Position numbers and translations under genes: made by a program
Assembly: GCA_015179025.1 (NCBI GenBank)
Contig: WHUX01000034.1
Location: 1-64,000 of the forward strand
Reading direction: 5' to 3'
From: Terfezia claveryi
Taxonomy: Eukaryota; Ascomycota; Pezizomycetes; Pezizales; Pezizaceae
Length of the DNA: 64,000 nucleotides
Shown: piece by piece, positions 32,940 to 44,698 of the stretch
How positions within the stretch are numbered: the stretch's first letter is position 1
Layout: every line of letters begins with the position of its first letter
Notes under the pieces: generated by a model
Seen by the model: the letters and a program-made list of their open reading frames with translations, nothing else
What the model was told of the DNA's origin: nothing
Databases searched by the model: none

Positions 32940-34421
32940 TATTCAATTTTTCTATCACAAAACTGGCAAAGCTGTATCCGGATGAGCTAGTTCTATTTCT
33001 CCTTTATATGTCTATGGGTCGAAATTATCGACGGAAAAGAAGTACGCTTGACAGTTGACTGGGTTTATTTTATTTTTATTTGAGTGCCAGGTTATGTTTT
33101 AAGTCAATTTGTTTTATTTTTAAATAGTGTGGTGGTAGTCACTCGTTATTTCCATTAAGCTAATATCAATTACGAGCTTAATGTTGATTGGCTAGAGTCT
33201 TCATTCAACTTTAGGACTCTTAATTGGCTAAGGGACTCTTGATCCCTTTGATAAACGTTTTCTATTAACCCTGCTAAATTATTTCATGTGATCATTTAAA
33301 ATGGTAGTTATTAGTTCCATCTACTTAGAGATGTAACGCTGTTGCCTACGATTGCCTGAATTAATCTGATCGCGAGCAGCTCGCCTAGGCTCCTAGTGGT
33401 TTGTATACCTGTCTGGTTAGATAAATGGTCTATTATAATAATTATTTCTAACTACATCAACGGATACAGTTCAGTCGCAAAAAAATCACACCCTGCCTAA
33501 AATCATACTCCTGAGCCTATATAAAAATCTCCAATATGCAACGTTTGTGCCTCTGTATGCAGGGGAGGATTTATTTTGCCACCTAGCTGTATATGTTTGA
33601 TCGAACATCTTGGTAAGTGAACATTCAGAGGAAATTTGGAAGCCTGAGACTCTTCCATGACCATCGATTTACGCTAGGTACAAGAAGTATTATAAGAAGG
33701 CTTCTCAGGCGAAAACTAGCTGTACAATACTAGCGCTTGATTAGACATAGCTGTTACATTTTTCCCGCGTCGTGTACTCGCCGGAACGTTCTGGTTTGCA
33801 GGATCGATAAGAGCTTTAGCATTCTAGATTCGATCATGAAAACAATCCTGAAGTCACTAGCACAAGTAGTAAGTGCTCTGGAATTCATTTAGTTTAAGAC
33901 TAGGAACACGAGAGAAAAAGTTCCCATACTGCTTTATAAGTTAAGTTCTATTATATCACGGTTGGATTGTGATCCACTTATAATCGAGTTTTTAACGCTG
34001 CACCCTATTATACAAAACTTCTAAATATGTCAAAGCCCACACTAGCTTGTACTCCTACAACAAATAAATGCAAAGCCACCGTAGAGCTGGGCTCAGATCA
34101 GGTCTTGTCAGGCAACGACAGTACGTCGGAGAATTCAGCACCGGCACTGGCAGTTCTCGAGCTCGCAAGTATTTGGGTTCAAGTTTGCCGACAAGGTTGA
34201 ACAGACCACAAGGGCTCCTATGTACCTTTGCAGCGTGAGTAAACCTCTTTGAGCAAACCGGCACACTTGACATATGCATAAGTACTCATAAGTGGTTCCA
34301 TACCTAACTCTTAAAGCTCATTCGATCTTATGCTAACTCCATGCAGTTCTTCAATGATAACACTGAAAGTAGGCAACTCCAACACTTGAACCTCTAGCTT
34401 CAAGGTCCGTGAATTACTTCT
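32940..34421. other. AT-rich spacer
   Basis: No gene seen on either strand. The first 150 bp are probably the 3' untranslated region of the GMC gene. A minus-strand frame at 34055-34279 has no features. Confidence 0.5.
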
Positions 34422-34574
34422 ATGCAAGGTCAAATTTATAAAGGCTGCACTGCAAGGGGTGGTGTCAAGAGAACATCTTCTAGGGTTTGGGAAATGCTAG
34501 AAGACGATCCTGTTGTGATGGCCAGGTTAGCAGAATTTCTTTATTTCGGGATTACACAGGTCCCCTACCAGTGA
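34422..34574 (+). pseudogene. BTB/POZ domain fragment
   Basis: A 50-codon frame contains EDDPVVMARLAEFLYFG. This aligns with EDDPVLITSFVEFLYSGDY in the intact BTB protein at 40.1-41.1 kb, and the segment before it (TARGGVKRTSSRVWEML) parallels ALRGGFKEASTKFITMP. It stops shortly afterwards and has no upstream domain start, so it is a relic of a BTB gene. Confidence 0.5.
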
Positions 34575-34626
34575 CCCCGGGAGTCAAAAATTCCAAGTCA
34601 CCACAACTTCAAAGCAGAGGTCGCCA

Positions 34627-34917
34627 ATGAAGAGGGATTTTCCGCAAGCTGCATCGTGGGTTGAGAAAATGCACAAGGACGCCGAGCAGAGAGATGCTGG
34701 AGTATGTGTTTCGGTGCTGTCCAGAATTGGCAGAGGATTATTCACCTTCATTGGGATTGGGTTTGTTGACGGCCTTGCCAAAAGCCAGTTCAATGTAACT
34801 AGGAAAAGTACCATAACAAAGAAACAGCAGCTACAAACGTTAGGTAAATGTAGAAGCGTGCTCAACCAGATACTTGAAGAAGTCGGAGAAGGTTCGACCT
34901 TAAGAAAATTCCTATAA
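34627..34917 (+). CDS. Small hypothetical ORF (96 aa)
   Basis: An ATG-started frame with a mixed helical composition, ending in KCRSVLNQILEEVGEG. It contains a mildly hydrophobic middle (GLFTFIGIGFVDGLA). I do not recognise a family. It follows a BTB relic by 50 bp, so it could be part of the same decayed gene. Weak call. Confidence 0.2.
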   Translation: MKRDFPQAASWVEKMHKDAEQRDAGVCVSVLSRIGRGLFTFIGIGFVDGLAKSQFNVTRKSTITKKQQLQTLGKCRSVLNQILEEVGEGSTLRKFL

Positions 34918-37900
34918 ATGTGAGTCCGCTGAGATATGTGGGAGCGATTCTTAGATACACAATAAATAAGCGATGTACTATATGAATACCTACTCACTAA
35001 GTATGTTAATGCAGAAGTATGTACAGTACTCATTTTGAAAGACTTCCAAGTACTGCAATAGCTAGGCATGACCATAGAGTCCTAATCCATCAGTGCAGAG
35101 TAATATTGAAACTTTGTAGCAAGCTCCAGTTACAAGCATATGGACGGGAATGATACTTTTACACATAACTTATATTGAGAAGGTGTGGAAATTCATAACA
35201 TGTTTGAACAAAAGATAGGAGAATACGGCGCTAACCAGACTAGAAGAGGCTGTATAGAAGCAAATGAACTGAAGGCTCAACGGCAGTGGAGGAATGGTAG
35301 GGGGTTGCGGAAGAAGACTCAAAGGTGCTGGGTTACAAACTGTCAAAGTGCAGTTCGTTATCGATAAGCTTACCTAATGCGGTAGTAGCTGCCCAATTAG
35401 TCTGACTTATGACTTAGTAGGATGTGTATGGACAACTCACGAAAGGTACAATATCTTTGCACCACTCCACGCATGGCCAACCTCTATTGGTTCCAGCGCT
35501 CGGAGAGATTAGGCTCATTTAGAACTGTATACTCTCGGCCACCCGAGGTCTATGTACGTTATATGCGGGGCCTCCGTCTACACCTTTTCCAAGTACGTTC
35601 AATTAAAGGAATTTGGTGTTCACATGACGATATACATATTCGACTGTACAATTGAGCTTGAATACCAATTTTCTTTCTTTCGAACAACTGCGTGTGCATA
35701 CTTCTATCTCAGTCATGCAACTTTATGTTCTGTCTATTAGAAGGATACTTCTGTGTGGCTAAGGCAATGACAGTCTGGGAGCCAATCCACCAAGTTTTCG
35801 GAATTTAACAACCCGATGGTGGTTTGCCCGCTGACAAGTTCGTTTGAATATCAAAAGCTACGAATCTCAATCATGTGATTCGAACTATCCCCTGATATCT
35901 AAATTTCAGGCCGCTGCATTGACCTCCCCTATGCTCTGGAATCATGCCAGACATTTTGGCGAGTTGTATGCGGCTGCCAACCAGACCAGGCAGTTACTCC
36001 TACTATAGCTAACCCTGTCCAAGCAACATTAGAAGCTGTGGATTTCAATCATGTGATTTGAAAACTCCAGTTGTTACACATTCCTTCAGTCAGCCCCAGA
36101 TTTAATATCCTCCGTCTTTCTGAATTCATGTCCCAGGAGTTGTATGATGCGGCTGATGGAAGAAGCGTGTACAAAGGCCGGTTGACAGTCAAAGAGTTCG
36201 AATGATACTTTTGGATAGCCACACTGAGTAATTTTTCTTTGCAGTGCAACAGAGTGTAGAAACGACAACATCAAAACCGCTAAGCGGAGGGTCCTCGAAC
36301 CTGAGGACCTCACCACCCAGACTAGTAGTGTATAACATCTTGGAATCGCATCCAAGACGTCTTTTGGACTCTTGTACACACCGCGACCATACAAAAAATA
36401 GCATGCCCATCTCTTTAAACCAGAATCGCCAGCCCGCCAGTACAGAGCCGGAAGTAGAGGGGGAAAGACCTATGCTCAAGTTTTTCAAAATAGGGGGGGT
36501 GGGTCTTTTTTTTTTTTTTACTCGGGGGAAGCCTTCGGGGTGGCTAGCAGAGCTCTTAGGTACCACCTTCTGTCCTCTAGGTGGCCCAGAGCTCAAGCCG
36601 TTTTGAGCTACAGTATTGGGCTAAAAATAGGATCATCTCTAGTGAGCCAAGCGTGACTCTGAAAAGTAGGGAATACTGACACAGGCAACTTCAGATTCAA
36701 GAGCCGCGGATCTATTCTTTGCCAGTATGCATTCTTTAAAGTCAGACTTCATGGTGTGTTAATGGAAGCATCTACCAAAGTGATGCCCGAGCAGTCTTGA
36801 TTACTGTCTATTGAATACTGTTTACAGAGTACTCTTCTCTTATATTGGTTACAAGCATACCTTCACCGGTCCCACATGTATATACCCGCTGTATTTCCTG
36901 CGATACACTTGAGATGAGATTAATACGACTCTTCCTCCCCTGTTCTCCACCTTCTATGTGTATACCTTCCTTCACCAGACCTACGATTCACCGCTCCACT
37001 CTTTCTAACGTAAGTCCTTTGCTTGTCGGTGGACCAGGTCGAATCACTCCTGTACTGAATATTCAATGCGCACACTGTAGTGGGTTTGGAAAAATCTACA
37101 TACGTAGGTACTGCCCATCTTGTAGATTCTCATTTATACTAGAAAAATGTTCCCTGTGTCTTATCCACTGGCTCTAGGGACTTCTTTCGCCGCTCGCTGG
37201 TACTTTCCTATACTTAGGTTCCTACGGTATCCCTGTATCCCCGTTAATGGATTGCCATGTTCCCACCCCCCAGGGTTTTCGGAAATAAAGTTTTATCATG
37301 TTGCTGATGCTTTTAGCACTAAATTCTACAGTCGTGGATCTGTTTCACTAAGGAGAACTTGCAGACTTTTGGACATGGAATGCGAGACTCGGGTCTAGGG
37401 GAGATTACATTCATCTTTCTAAAGGTAGGGTTTTGCCGGGAGGAGGCAAGAGGCTAGAAGGAGATTATGTGTAGGAGTGGAGATCAGACTACTATTTCTG
37501 TAGCCCTGATAGTTCAGTAATGGTGCCTCTTTGGTTGGTTGCGGTTAGGTCAAGGCCAGAGGGAGGGGACTGAGAAGTCCGTAACTGTTGGGGTTGTGGC
37601 TGGTAATGGAAAGATATATCTAAATTAACGAGAACAAAATTGAGGTAGCCATGGCTGTGTAGGTCCTCAGAATGTTTTTTCAAAAGTGGTGATCAGTTGA
37701 AATAGTCATGGGCTGAGAATGTAAATGGCGATCTGTTGGAATGGCTCATTTTGGATATTCGTTATGTGCACTAACAACATGTATGTTGTTGAATTCACAA
37801 ACACATTTTCATCCTCACTAACTTAAGTACCCCCTTCTCTGCCTCCGAACAATCATCATGTTGTACAAGTTCATGCGGTTTTATGGGAGGATGTGATTTG

Positions 37901-38964
37901 GGAGTCAAGGGGATCGCTAGGTATAGTAGGAGTGAGATTCGGTTGCACTGTAGGGGCTCGGGCCTAGGTGGTGCACATCGTAACATATAAACTTCTCAGA
38001 GGACGTATGCAAGAGAGCAGGTTATTATTAATACGGCAGTAACAGAATCGCCAGAATCTTTCCCATGCAGTTTCGCCAAATGTGCGCTTATACCAGGATG
38101 CATATTGTAGGCTCGTAGTGTTGAGGGAGGCATAGAATAAAGCAAAGTTATGACTACGTAGCTTAGTCATCTCCGCATTCTCTCAGTACCTACCTATTCG
38201 GGATCAAAATGAACAAACTTTCCTATTTCGGAGGTTACACAACCGAACCAATCTCTACGAGGTCTGATCGAGACTAAACCAATCTTTAAACTTCCCAATG
38301 AGTAAAATACAAAAAATCTCGGCATTTCTGCGCATTTATATTTATGTAGAGCTCATTTTCTCAAGTACATTCAGGTACACAAAACCCACAGCGAAATCAC
38401 GGTCACCAAAGTTGCACAAAAAGCGCACTCCACAACCTGTTGCTAATGAGAATAAACTATGAATAAAAGCAATGATCGAATCTAGCGCAGGTTGAATTAC
38501 TAGTATTCCTGATAACAGTAGGTTTGTATACGTGGCTATCGATCAGGTAACTTAGAATGTGATGTGGTATAATTCTTATAATTGCCGCTGTAGAGCAATC
38601 TAGATCGTAGGTGAGCCAATCAAACTGGCTCTCCTACCGCTCCTATTTTCTACAGCGCATAAACCCGGTCCCTACTTGTCTTCGACTACCGTAGAAACTC
38701 GTGGACAAGGAAGTAACAAATGTACAAGAAAGTAACCTTAAAAAGGACTCTGAGGAGGGCCAGGGCGGATTTGCTTGGGGGTTGGATTGTGAATAAGAAA
38801 GGTATTGCTGACGGTAGAATGTTCTAGCACAAACGCAGAGAACGTCATCTTTCTGATGTTTGTAGACAACACCACCAGCCCTATTCAGTATAACCGCCGG
38901 CATGCAACCAAAGCTCAGTCTAAAGCTAGTGAACGTGCACTCATAGAAGTTCCACTCGAGATTG
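34918..38964. other. Long spacer
   Basis: No gene supported over about 4 kb. Two diverged segments around 35850-35990 and 36045-36190 share TCAATCATGTGATT(C/T)GAA followed later by GAGTTGTATG and GCGGCTG words, so the spacer contains an old duplication. A T13 run sits at about 36507-36519. Confidence 0.45.
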
Positions 38965-39204
38965 ATGTCAAATAAGGAAAGAACCATGAATGAACACAAT
39001 AATGATGAGACTGCAGGTAATGTTCCCGATCATTCATTAGGTATTGTTGGTACACCGGCCAATGCTTCAGCTAGTTCAGTCGGAGCTGCGGAATCCGAGA
39101 GCTCTGACTCTGATAATTCAAACAGTACAGAAAGCGAATCTGGTGCTGAACCTGAGCCAGTAAGGCTTCCGCCTCACAATCAGTTGGGTGAAGAGACTGT
39201 TTGA
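38965..39204 (+). CDS. Small acidic Ser-rich ORF (79 aa)
   Basis: The frame has a Ser/Glu/Asp-rich middle (SESSDSDNSNSTESESGAEP) and ends in LPPHNQLGEETV. Such composition suggests a disordered nuclear-type segment, but low complexity alone is weak evidence. A possible intron (GTAATG ... CATTAG, about 39018-39041) lies inside it. It could be one exon of a decayed gene. Confidence 0.2.
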   Translation: MSNKERTMNEHNNDETAGNVPDHSLGIVGTPANASASSVGAAESESSDSDNSNSTESESGAEPEPVRLPPHNQLGEETV

Positions 39205-40080
39205 AAGGGTGGGCGGCGTAGTGGAGATTGTAATTACCTGTTGGAGGAAAGAATATGTGTAACTCTAATACATCACATCAAAAAGTAACTATGATTAAGA
39301 AATTACCTGATTAAGAAAGTAACCGTGAATAAGACGTGGAGATGGCTTTTGGTAAAAACCCCCCGTACTGTAAAAAAGACTGCAGTCTTTTCCGCGAGTA
39401 TCTACGATATATCTCTTCGCATAGTTACAACTTCAGAGTCGAGAGCCTCCAGGTGGAACATGTAAAATCAATTCTCGGAGCCGCTACGTTCGTAAATAGT
39501 ATTTTCACACAATTGCATGTTGTCAGTAAATAAATTCATGCCCGATTTCAACAGACAACCACAGTGCATGTGAACTATTCTATAGAAAGTTTCTTCCCAT
39601 TATTGTTGATTCCAAACATACGTTTTCTCTGATTTTCGATCTTTGCTTCTCTGATTTTTACTCATATTGCAAGCTAGGTAACTAGGTAACTCACTAGAAC
39701 AAAAAATACACACCATGAATACGTAGTGTTCGCGGGATATTTACCTCATTACTTTCCAATCCTTTGCTTCTTTCCTTCTTCTTCCTCCTCAGTTTGTTCT
39801 TGATGATAACCACGTGCGTATGCACCGGTGCCGTTTAACATGAACAACCCCTTTTTGTATTTCAGCTCTCAGTACTAAAGTTACATTATTTCAGAATCAA
39901 ATGCAAGAAATTATCTAGATCTACATAGTTATTGGCATTCTTTAGCATTGATAGGGAAGGGTCTGTCGCTCATACTAGAGCATGCTAAAGCTACTCTGTT
40001 CTACTATGCTAACTGTTAATGGGATATACCTGCACAGGTTTATACATCCTATGCGCACATAGTTATGGAAAGCATTTCTT
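39205..40080. other. Spacer downstream of BTB gene
   Basis: No gene seen. The right end presumably holds the 3' untranslated region of the minus-strand BTB gene. Confidence 0.5.
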
Positions 40081-41084
40081 TCAGAAGAAGATTGTTTTCT
40101 CTTCTTGGGTGGGTACTTTCCCTTTTTTTTTTAAGCCACCTTCAGCCTTGTCGCAAAATCCACCTGCTATCATTATCAATAAATCCTTTGCGAGATCTGG
40201 ACAACGCTCAAATGCCTCCTCAACTAAACGCCTCTGCACCGCATCCTTCCACATGCTTCCAATCCATATCCCAGCTCCCCTCATATTCCAAGCAATAGGC
40301 GTCGGGAAGGTGGGGGTTGAAGTCACAGCGTCCTCTATTTTGGGTACCCTGAGCGCACTACCGGGTCCAGACATCTCGTACAACTGAATGACATATTCCA
40401 AGAAATTTGCGTTATCGCCAGCACTGGCACTGGCCTCTAGCTTGGTGGAATGAAGTTGCATGTACCCTGCTGCTCTATCACAAAGGCCTTGAAGTGCATA
40501 TTTCTCCCCTAGCACCAAAATGCGGGCGTGGTACAGCTTCTGCACGAATTGCTTCTTAATATTTGCTTCATCGCCGTTCAGTTCAGTGAGGGCTGGCTCC
40601 CGATAATCCCCGCTGTACAGGAACTCCACGAAGGAGGTGATCAAAACAGGATCATCTTCAGGCATCGTGATAAACTTAGTCGAAGCCTCCTTAAATCCAC
40701 CTCGCAGGGCAGCTTTGAAGAAGTTGAGTTCGCATAGGATCGATTCGTGGATGTGGAACTTATATATACCGGAATCTTCGCTGCCTACTTCCAAGGTCAC
40801 CATTGAAGAACTGCCGGGTGAGTGTTAGTAACTGTACATATTCACAAATAGGTGGGTGCCTTGGGCCCGGGGCTTCTAATCTACAACATGGTGATTACTT
40901 ACTTCGCAAAGCGGTAAGCTAGGGGTACTGTAGGCCACCCTGGCCATGGGTACTTGCCACTTTTGGCCCCTCCTCTGAGGAATGTGGATACGTCACTGCA
41001 CATGGAGTGTTTACGTTTCTCTTGATTGCCCTTTGGCCAGGAATCTTCTGCGGCTTTGCGTTTCTTGCTTAGAGGAATACCCAT
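40081..41084 (-). CDS. BTB/POZ domain protein, 303 aa
   Basis: BTB domains mediate dimerisation and often link substrates to cullin-3 ubiquitin ligases or act as adaptors. Two exons, 40903-41084 and 40081-40810, with a 92-bp intron (GTAAGT...GGCAG), keep phase and give 304 codons with the stop. The N-terminus is basic (PLSKKRKAAED, a possible nuclear-localisation motif). The BTB fold spans about residues 65-175: YKFHIHESILCELNFFKAAL, GGFKEA, EDDPVLITSFVEFLYSGDY and YVLGEKY-like ILVLGEKYALQGLC are the typical landmarks of the fungal BTB family. The C-terminal 130 residues have no named domain. The exon 1 start is the least certain point. Confidence 0.8.
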
Positions 41085-42539
41085 CCGAGTTGGAGTCGAA
41101 GCTCGAGACGTCGTCGTCGTCGTCGCCGCTCGGCGTCCAAAACCTACGGGCAGATATAAACCAGACCAATATATACCAAAATACTACTATCTGGACACGA
41201 GAGTAATTTATATAGTACTGAAGCAAACACACCGGTCTATATAGGCTGGAGTAACCTGGTTCACTGGAGTCTGCTTAGAATCTACTAGCTTGTTTATCAA
41301 TTGTTCAAGTGCAGTTAAGTAGCTGACCACATCACATGCGAGGTACAAGCAGTAATATATACGATTGATGGCATTGATGGAAAGTTTGAAATACACATGA
41401 AACAAACTGAAGTTCGTGGAAGTGTACATATTGGGGAGGCAGAATCAATACTCATATTGGAATTATATAGCTCCAGGGCGTGCCTGACACCTCGGGCCCA
41501 GATATGGATTATTTACGAACTTCTGAAACCGCCTGGGCGGCCCTGGCCGAGGTAAGTGCGTCCTGGACCGGCCTGGACCGGCCTGGACCAGCTTGGATCG
41601 CCTGGACCCGGTGCACCGCCTGGACCGCCTGATCGCCTTATATGCAATTAAGTCTTGATTGCATATAAATTCCGCTACCGCTTCGCACCACTCCGGGTCC
41701 CGCAGGATCTCCTCCTTCGCCCCTCCACCCTACCCCGTGTACCCATGTGCACTGCAGAAGGTGTGCAGCATTCTGTACCGCCCAGCCATCGCATACGCAA
41801 CTCGGTCCTCAGTCCTGTCCACCTATGCCGCCACCGCTTCTGTGGGCCTCTATCTGTCATAACGTATGTAGGCCCTTCAAACGCTTGCCGGTTCCAACTC
41901 AGGTAGCCTGGAGTCTTATGGATCTGGAAGGACTGGTGGATGTCTACAGGCGTGACTGTATATCATGTTTATGCATTCGTTTGCCCTTATGGGGGTGTAC
42001 TTTGACAGATCTTGTCCTAGCAAACGGCCCAATATGTATGTACCAAGGATACGGGAAATTTCTTTCAACCTCCTTTTAATGAGAACAAAAGGCCACTGCT
42101 CATATGCGTTCCTAACCTATAGAAGGGGGACCTTTGGAGTCCCAAGTGGGTTCAAGAACATACAAGTTAAATACACACCTGCGCTGAGAGCCAGTAATCC
42201 GTCATGCTAGTAGAAATCAAACCACTCCTTCAAACTACAAATGTAAAACAGAAGAACAAACTCATCACATCAGTTGGCAAAACAAGTTCAAAAAATCGCC
42301 ACGAGCAAAATATTTTTTTTAAACATACAATACAGCCCACAGGAGTGTTCGCGAATTCTACTTAATCTAGGGAGGCCCCTATAGAGCAGTCTATTAACTT
42401 GATATTCTTGAGTAGATACAGTATGATTGTTTTCTCTAGCTAGCCTGCATCGAAAGTTGTGCATGCATATGGATTTGCGGCCAGCGAAGGGCAAACGCAT
42501 AGCAATTCGATTTTATTACCTAGTCCTAGTTTCATTCGT
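41085..42539. other. Spacer with GC-rich tandem repeat and possible LINE debris
   Basis: No intact gene. A GC-rich decamer repeat lies at 41561-41640. At about 41655-42000 one frame reads ALQKVCSILYRPAIAYAT, which faintly resembles the region after the reverse transcriptase in fungal LINE proteins; with the LINE C-terminus at 42.5 kb it may belong to the same decayed insertion. Confidence 0.35.
41561..41640. repeat. GC-rich decamer tandem repeat
   Basis: Units of CCTGGACCGG and variants (CCTGGACCAG, CTTGGATCG, CCTGGACCCG) run for about 80 bp in an AT-rich neighbourhood. Partly decayed. Confidence 0.6.
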
Positions 42540-43285
42540 CAGGTTCGAGGCTATGTTTACCGCACTCTCGTGTCTGTAATACATACTCCACCTGTTTACA
42601 GGCTCTTCCATACCCCACACGAAGCAAGGACGAGACGGGGGTGTGGGGCATGGAGGTGCGAGTGGGACAGACGCGCAATGTCAGCCTACACGTGGATGCG
42701 AACCGACAGGGAACCTCAAAAGAGCTGGCTGCATCTACTCATCGGAAAGTCAGACACTAAGACATCCGACTGTGGCCACCTGGTGGAGGAACTCACGTCA
42801 TATCACGTTTGGATGCCCACGGTTCGGACGGGAAAGAGGAACACTTGGGAGCAGCTGATAGAGTGGAGAATGGAGGGCGAGGACAGTTATGAGGCTACGG
42901 AGGCCTACTTCCGGTATTTATATAATGAGCTCACCTAATCTCCCCTTATTTTTCACGAGTTCACTTCTTTGTTCGATCCACTCCTTCAAATTTCACGACT
43001 TCGATGATTTTTCACCAGTTCCTTTATTCGTCCGTTCAATCCTTTTCACGAAGTCCTTCATGAGATCCTTCATGAGTTCTTGGAGTTCTTCGGGTTTTTA
43101 ATTCGTTACGAGTCCTCGGCTTTTTCTTGTTTTCCGTTTCTCCGAGGTCAAGGCTCAGTCAGGCCCTCCGAGGGGTCATCGGTTACCATGACAGCGCTTT
43201 ATGTACTTATGTACTTAGCGTCAGAGTAATGAGATTTTTTTTTTTAAAAAAAATAAAAAATAAAATAAAATAAAAAACATGCCAA
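42540..43285 (+). mobile_element. LINE 3' part: ORF2 C-terminus plus 3' UTR (copy 7)
   Basis: The longest LINE remnant here. The coding part ends at 42938 and reads AMSAYTWMRTDREPQKSWLH, GKSDTKTSDCGHLVEE and YEATEAYFRYLYNELT, matching the motif order of the relic at 15.8-16.3 kb. After the stop comes the LINE 3' region: AAGGCTCAGTCAGGCCCTCCG, GGGTCATCGGTTACCATGAC, CGTCAGAGTAATGAG and a T-then-A-rich tail to 43285. The usual GATTAAC block and hairpin are deleted in this copy. It links the dispersed 3' ends to the coding fragment, so all belong to one non-LTR family. The reverse transcriptase domain is absent. Confidence 0.75.
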
Positions 43286-43562
43286 GCCCGCAGAGAGATC
43301 AGGGTAAGTACATACATAGAACTTCCGTCCAGTTTCTCGCATAGAGTAGTACATGATACATGATACACAGCATAGCGGAATATCAAGCGGTAGAGCAGCT
43401 TCTGTTAGGCATCTCATGCCTGAGTGCATGGAATAATTTAATGGGCTGCAACGGTATATCCATACAGGTGTTCGCACCACATATGAAATTCAAGCTGGAT
43501 TTAATCATTAATATTGCCTCACATTCTCATACACTTCTAAGGGAGGGTTGTTTGAACCCTAT

Positions 43563-44007
43563 GTAAAATTAGAGAGTGGCTCAAACCTACCAAACGAGAG
43601 ATGGTTGGGGGCTCTAGCCTTCCGTACATGAACGCCTCTTGCAACTCCATAGGCCCGGCTCATTTGGAGGTTCCATTTGATCCCCCACCATACTACTCCA
43701 GCACCGAAAATCTCACATCCGCTGTAGGAATATGCTTTCTGATTTCGTCTCTTTCCGCATACCAATCATAATCCACCTCTAGAGATGCGGCTCCTACAGC
43801 CCTTGCTCTCCTCATTACAGCTGCATGAAGCAAAGGAGGTCCGGGTTTGGCAATTGATGTGTTTTTGAGTTGTGGGTCGTCAAAGTAACCATCAATCCCT
43901 TATTCACAAGATTCATTCCTCTTGTGTAGCTTGCGAGCCGGTCGTAGTTCCCGAACCAGCTTTTCCAGCTCGGCGCCATCTAGGTCGTCATCATCCTCTT
44001 CAGCCAT
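43563..44007 (-). pseudogene. Decayed reading frame of unknown family
   Basis: Starting from ATG 44007 (MAEEDDDDLDGAELEKLV) the minus strand reads as well-composed protein through RPARKLHKRNESCE, a TAA at 43900-43902, then GIDGYFDDPQLKNTSIAKPG to ADVRFSVLE, where TAG at 43693-43695 ends it. A further 45 codons continue in a shifted frame. Composition and length look like a once-real protein, but I recognise no family. It lies between two LINE remnants, so it might be transposon ORF1 or a broken host gene. Confidence 0.35.
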
Positions 44008-44029
44008 TTGAATATGTACCTGGGTTTAG

Positions 44030-44335
44030 AACCTGGGTTAGGCATCCATCGACCCGGCGCGTTAGTCTACCCATTGATTCAACTTCGTTGTCATCTTCAG
44101 CATCTGCTTGTATCTGCTTGTATCGTTATCGTTTCTGCGTTACTCAGTTTTTGCCGCGAGGTACTTGCGCTTCCACCCCCGTTGCTTCAGTCCATGAACA
44201 TATCCGCTGGACCTGGCAGATTAACCTGCCTTGTCCTGAATCCACCCGGGTTCCGCGACCGGGTTCCCGGGTGGCTCATCATGGTCCCCTTACTTAGGAT
44301 CGCTGAGTATTTAAATAAAAAAGTAAATAAATAAA
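44030..44335 (+). mobile_element. LINE 3' end, copy 8
   Basis: Contains ACCTGGCAGATTAACCTGCC, TGTCCTGAATCCACCCGGG, an enlarged hairpin whose loop is TTCCGCGACCGGGTTC, then CCCGGGTGGCTCATCATGG, a CTGAGTATTTAAATAA box and AAAAAAGTAAATAAATAAA. The 5' limit is uncertain. Confidence 0.7.
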
Positions 44336-44698
44336 GAATAGGATCTTTCAGGTCACGCTATGGAAAGCTTATGAATAAGCTAGCCAAATAAGGATGCAGC
44401 CATGTGGTGTAGCATAGGCACGAGACTATATAGCATACCACAACCTGCAGGCAACTATATGTATGAAGCTCATTTAACTCGCACAGCTCTACAGGTAGAT
44501 GACCTACTGAATAAGAGTACTATAAAGTACGACCCTTCACCCAGCCATCCCAACATCTCAGATCGCACAGCAGATACTAAATAGTACTGATTCATGCAGC
44601 AAAGAAAATCGGACCAAACCAGGCGTATGAAGATCCCCCCTCGCAAAAAAATAGCAAAATAATTTTCAAAAAAAATTACCAAGTAAAGCCACCACCTC
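44336..44698. other. Short spacer 3' of TRF4
   Basis: No gene. It probably includes the 3' untranslated region of the minus-strand poly(A) polymerase gene. Confidence 0.5.

Noticed and set aside
36189..36606. Frames of 120-135 codons on both strands
   Set aside because: Both run through a poly-T/poly-Lys tract and show no conserved features; mutual antisense shadows.
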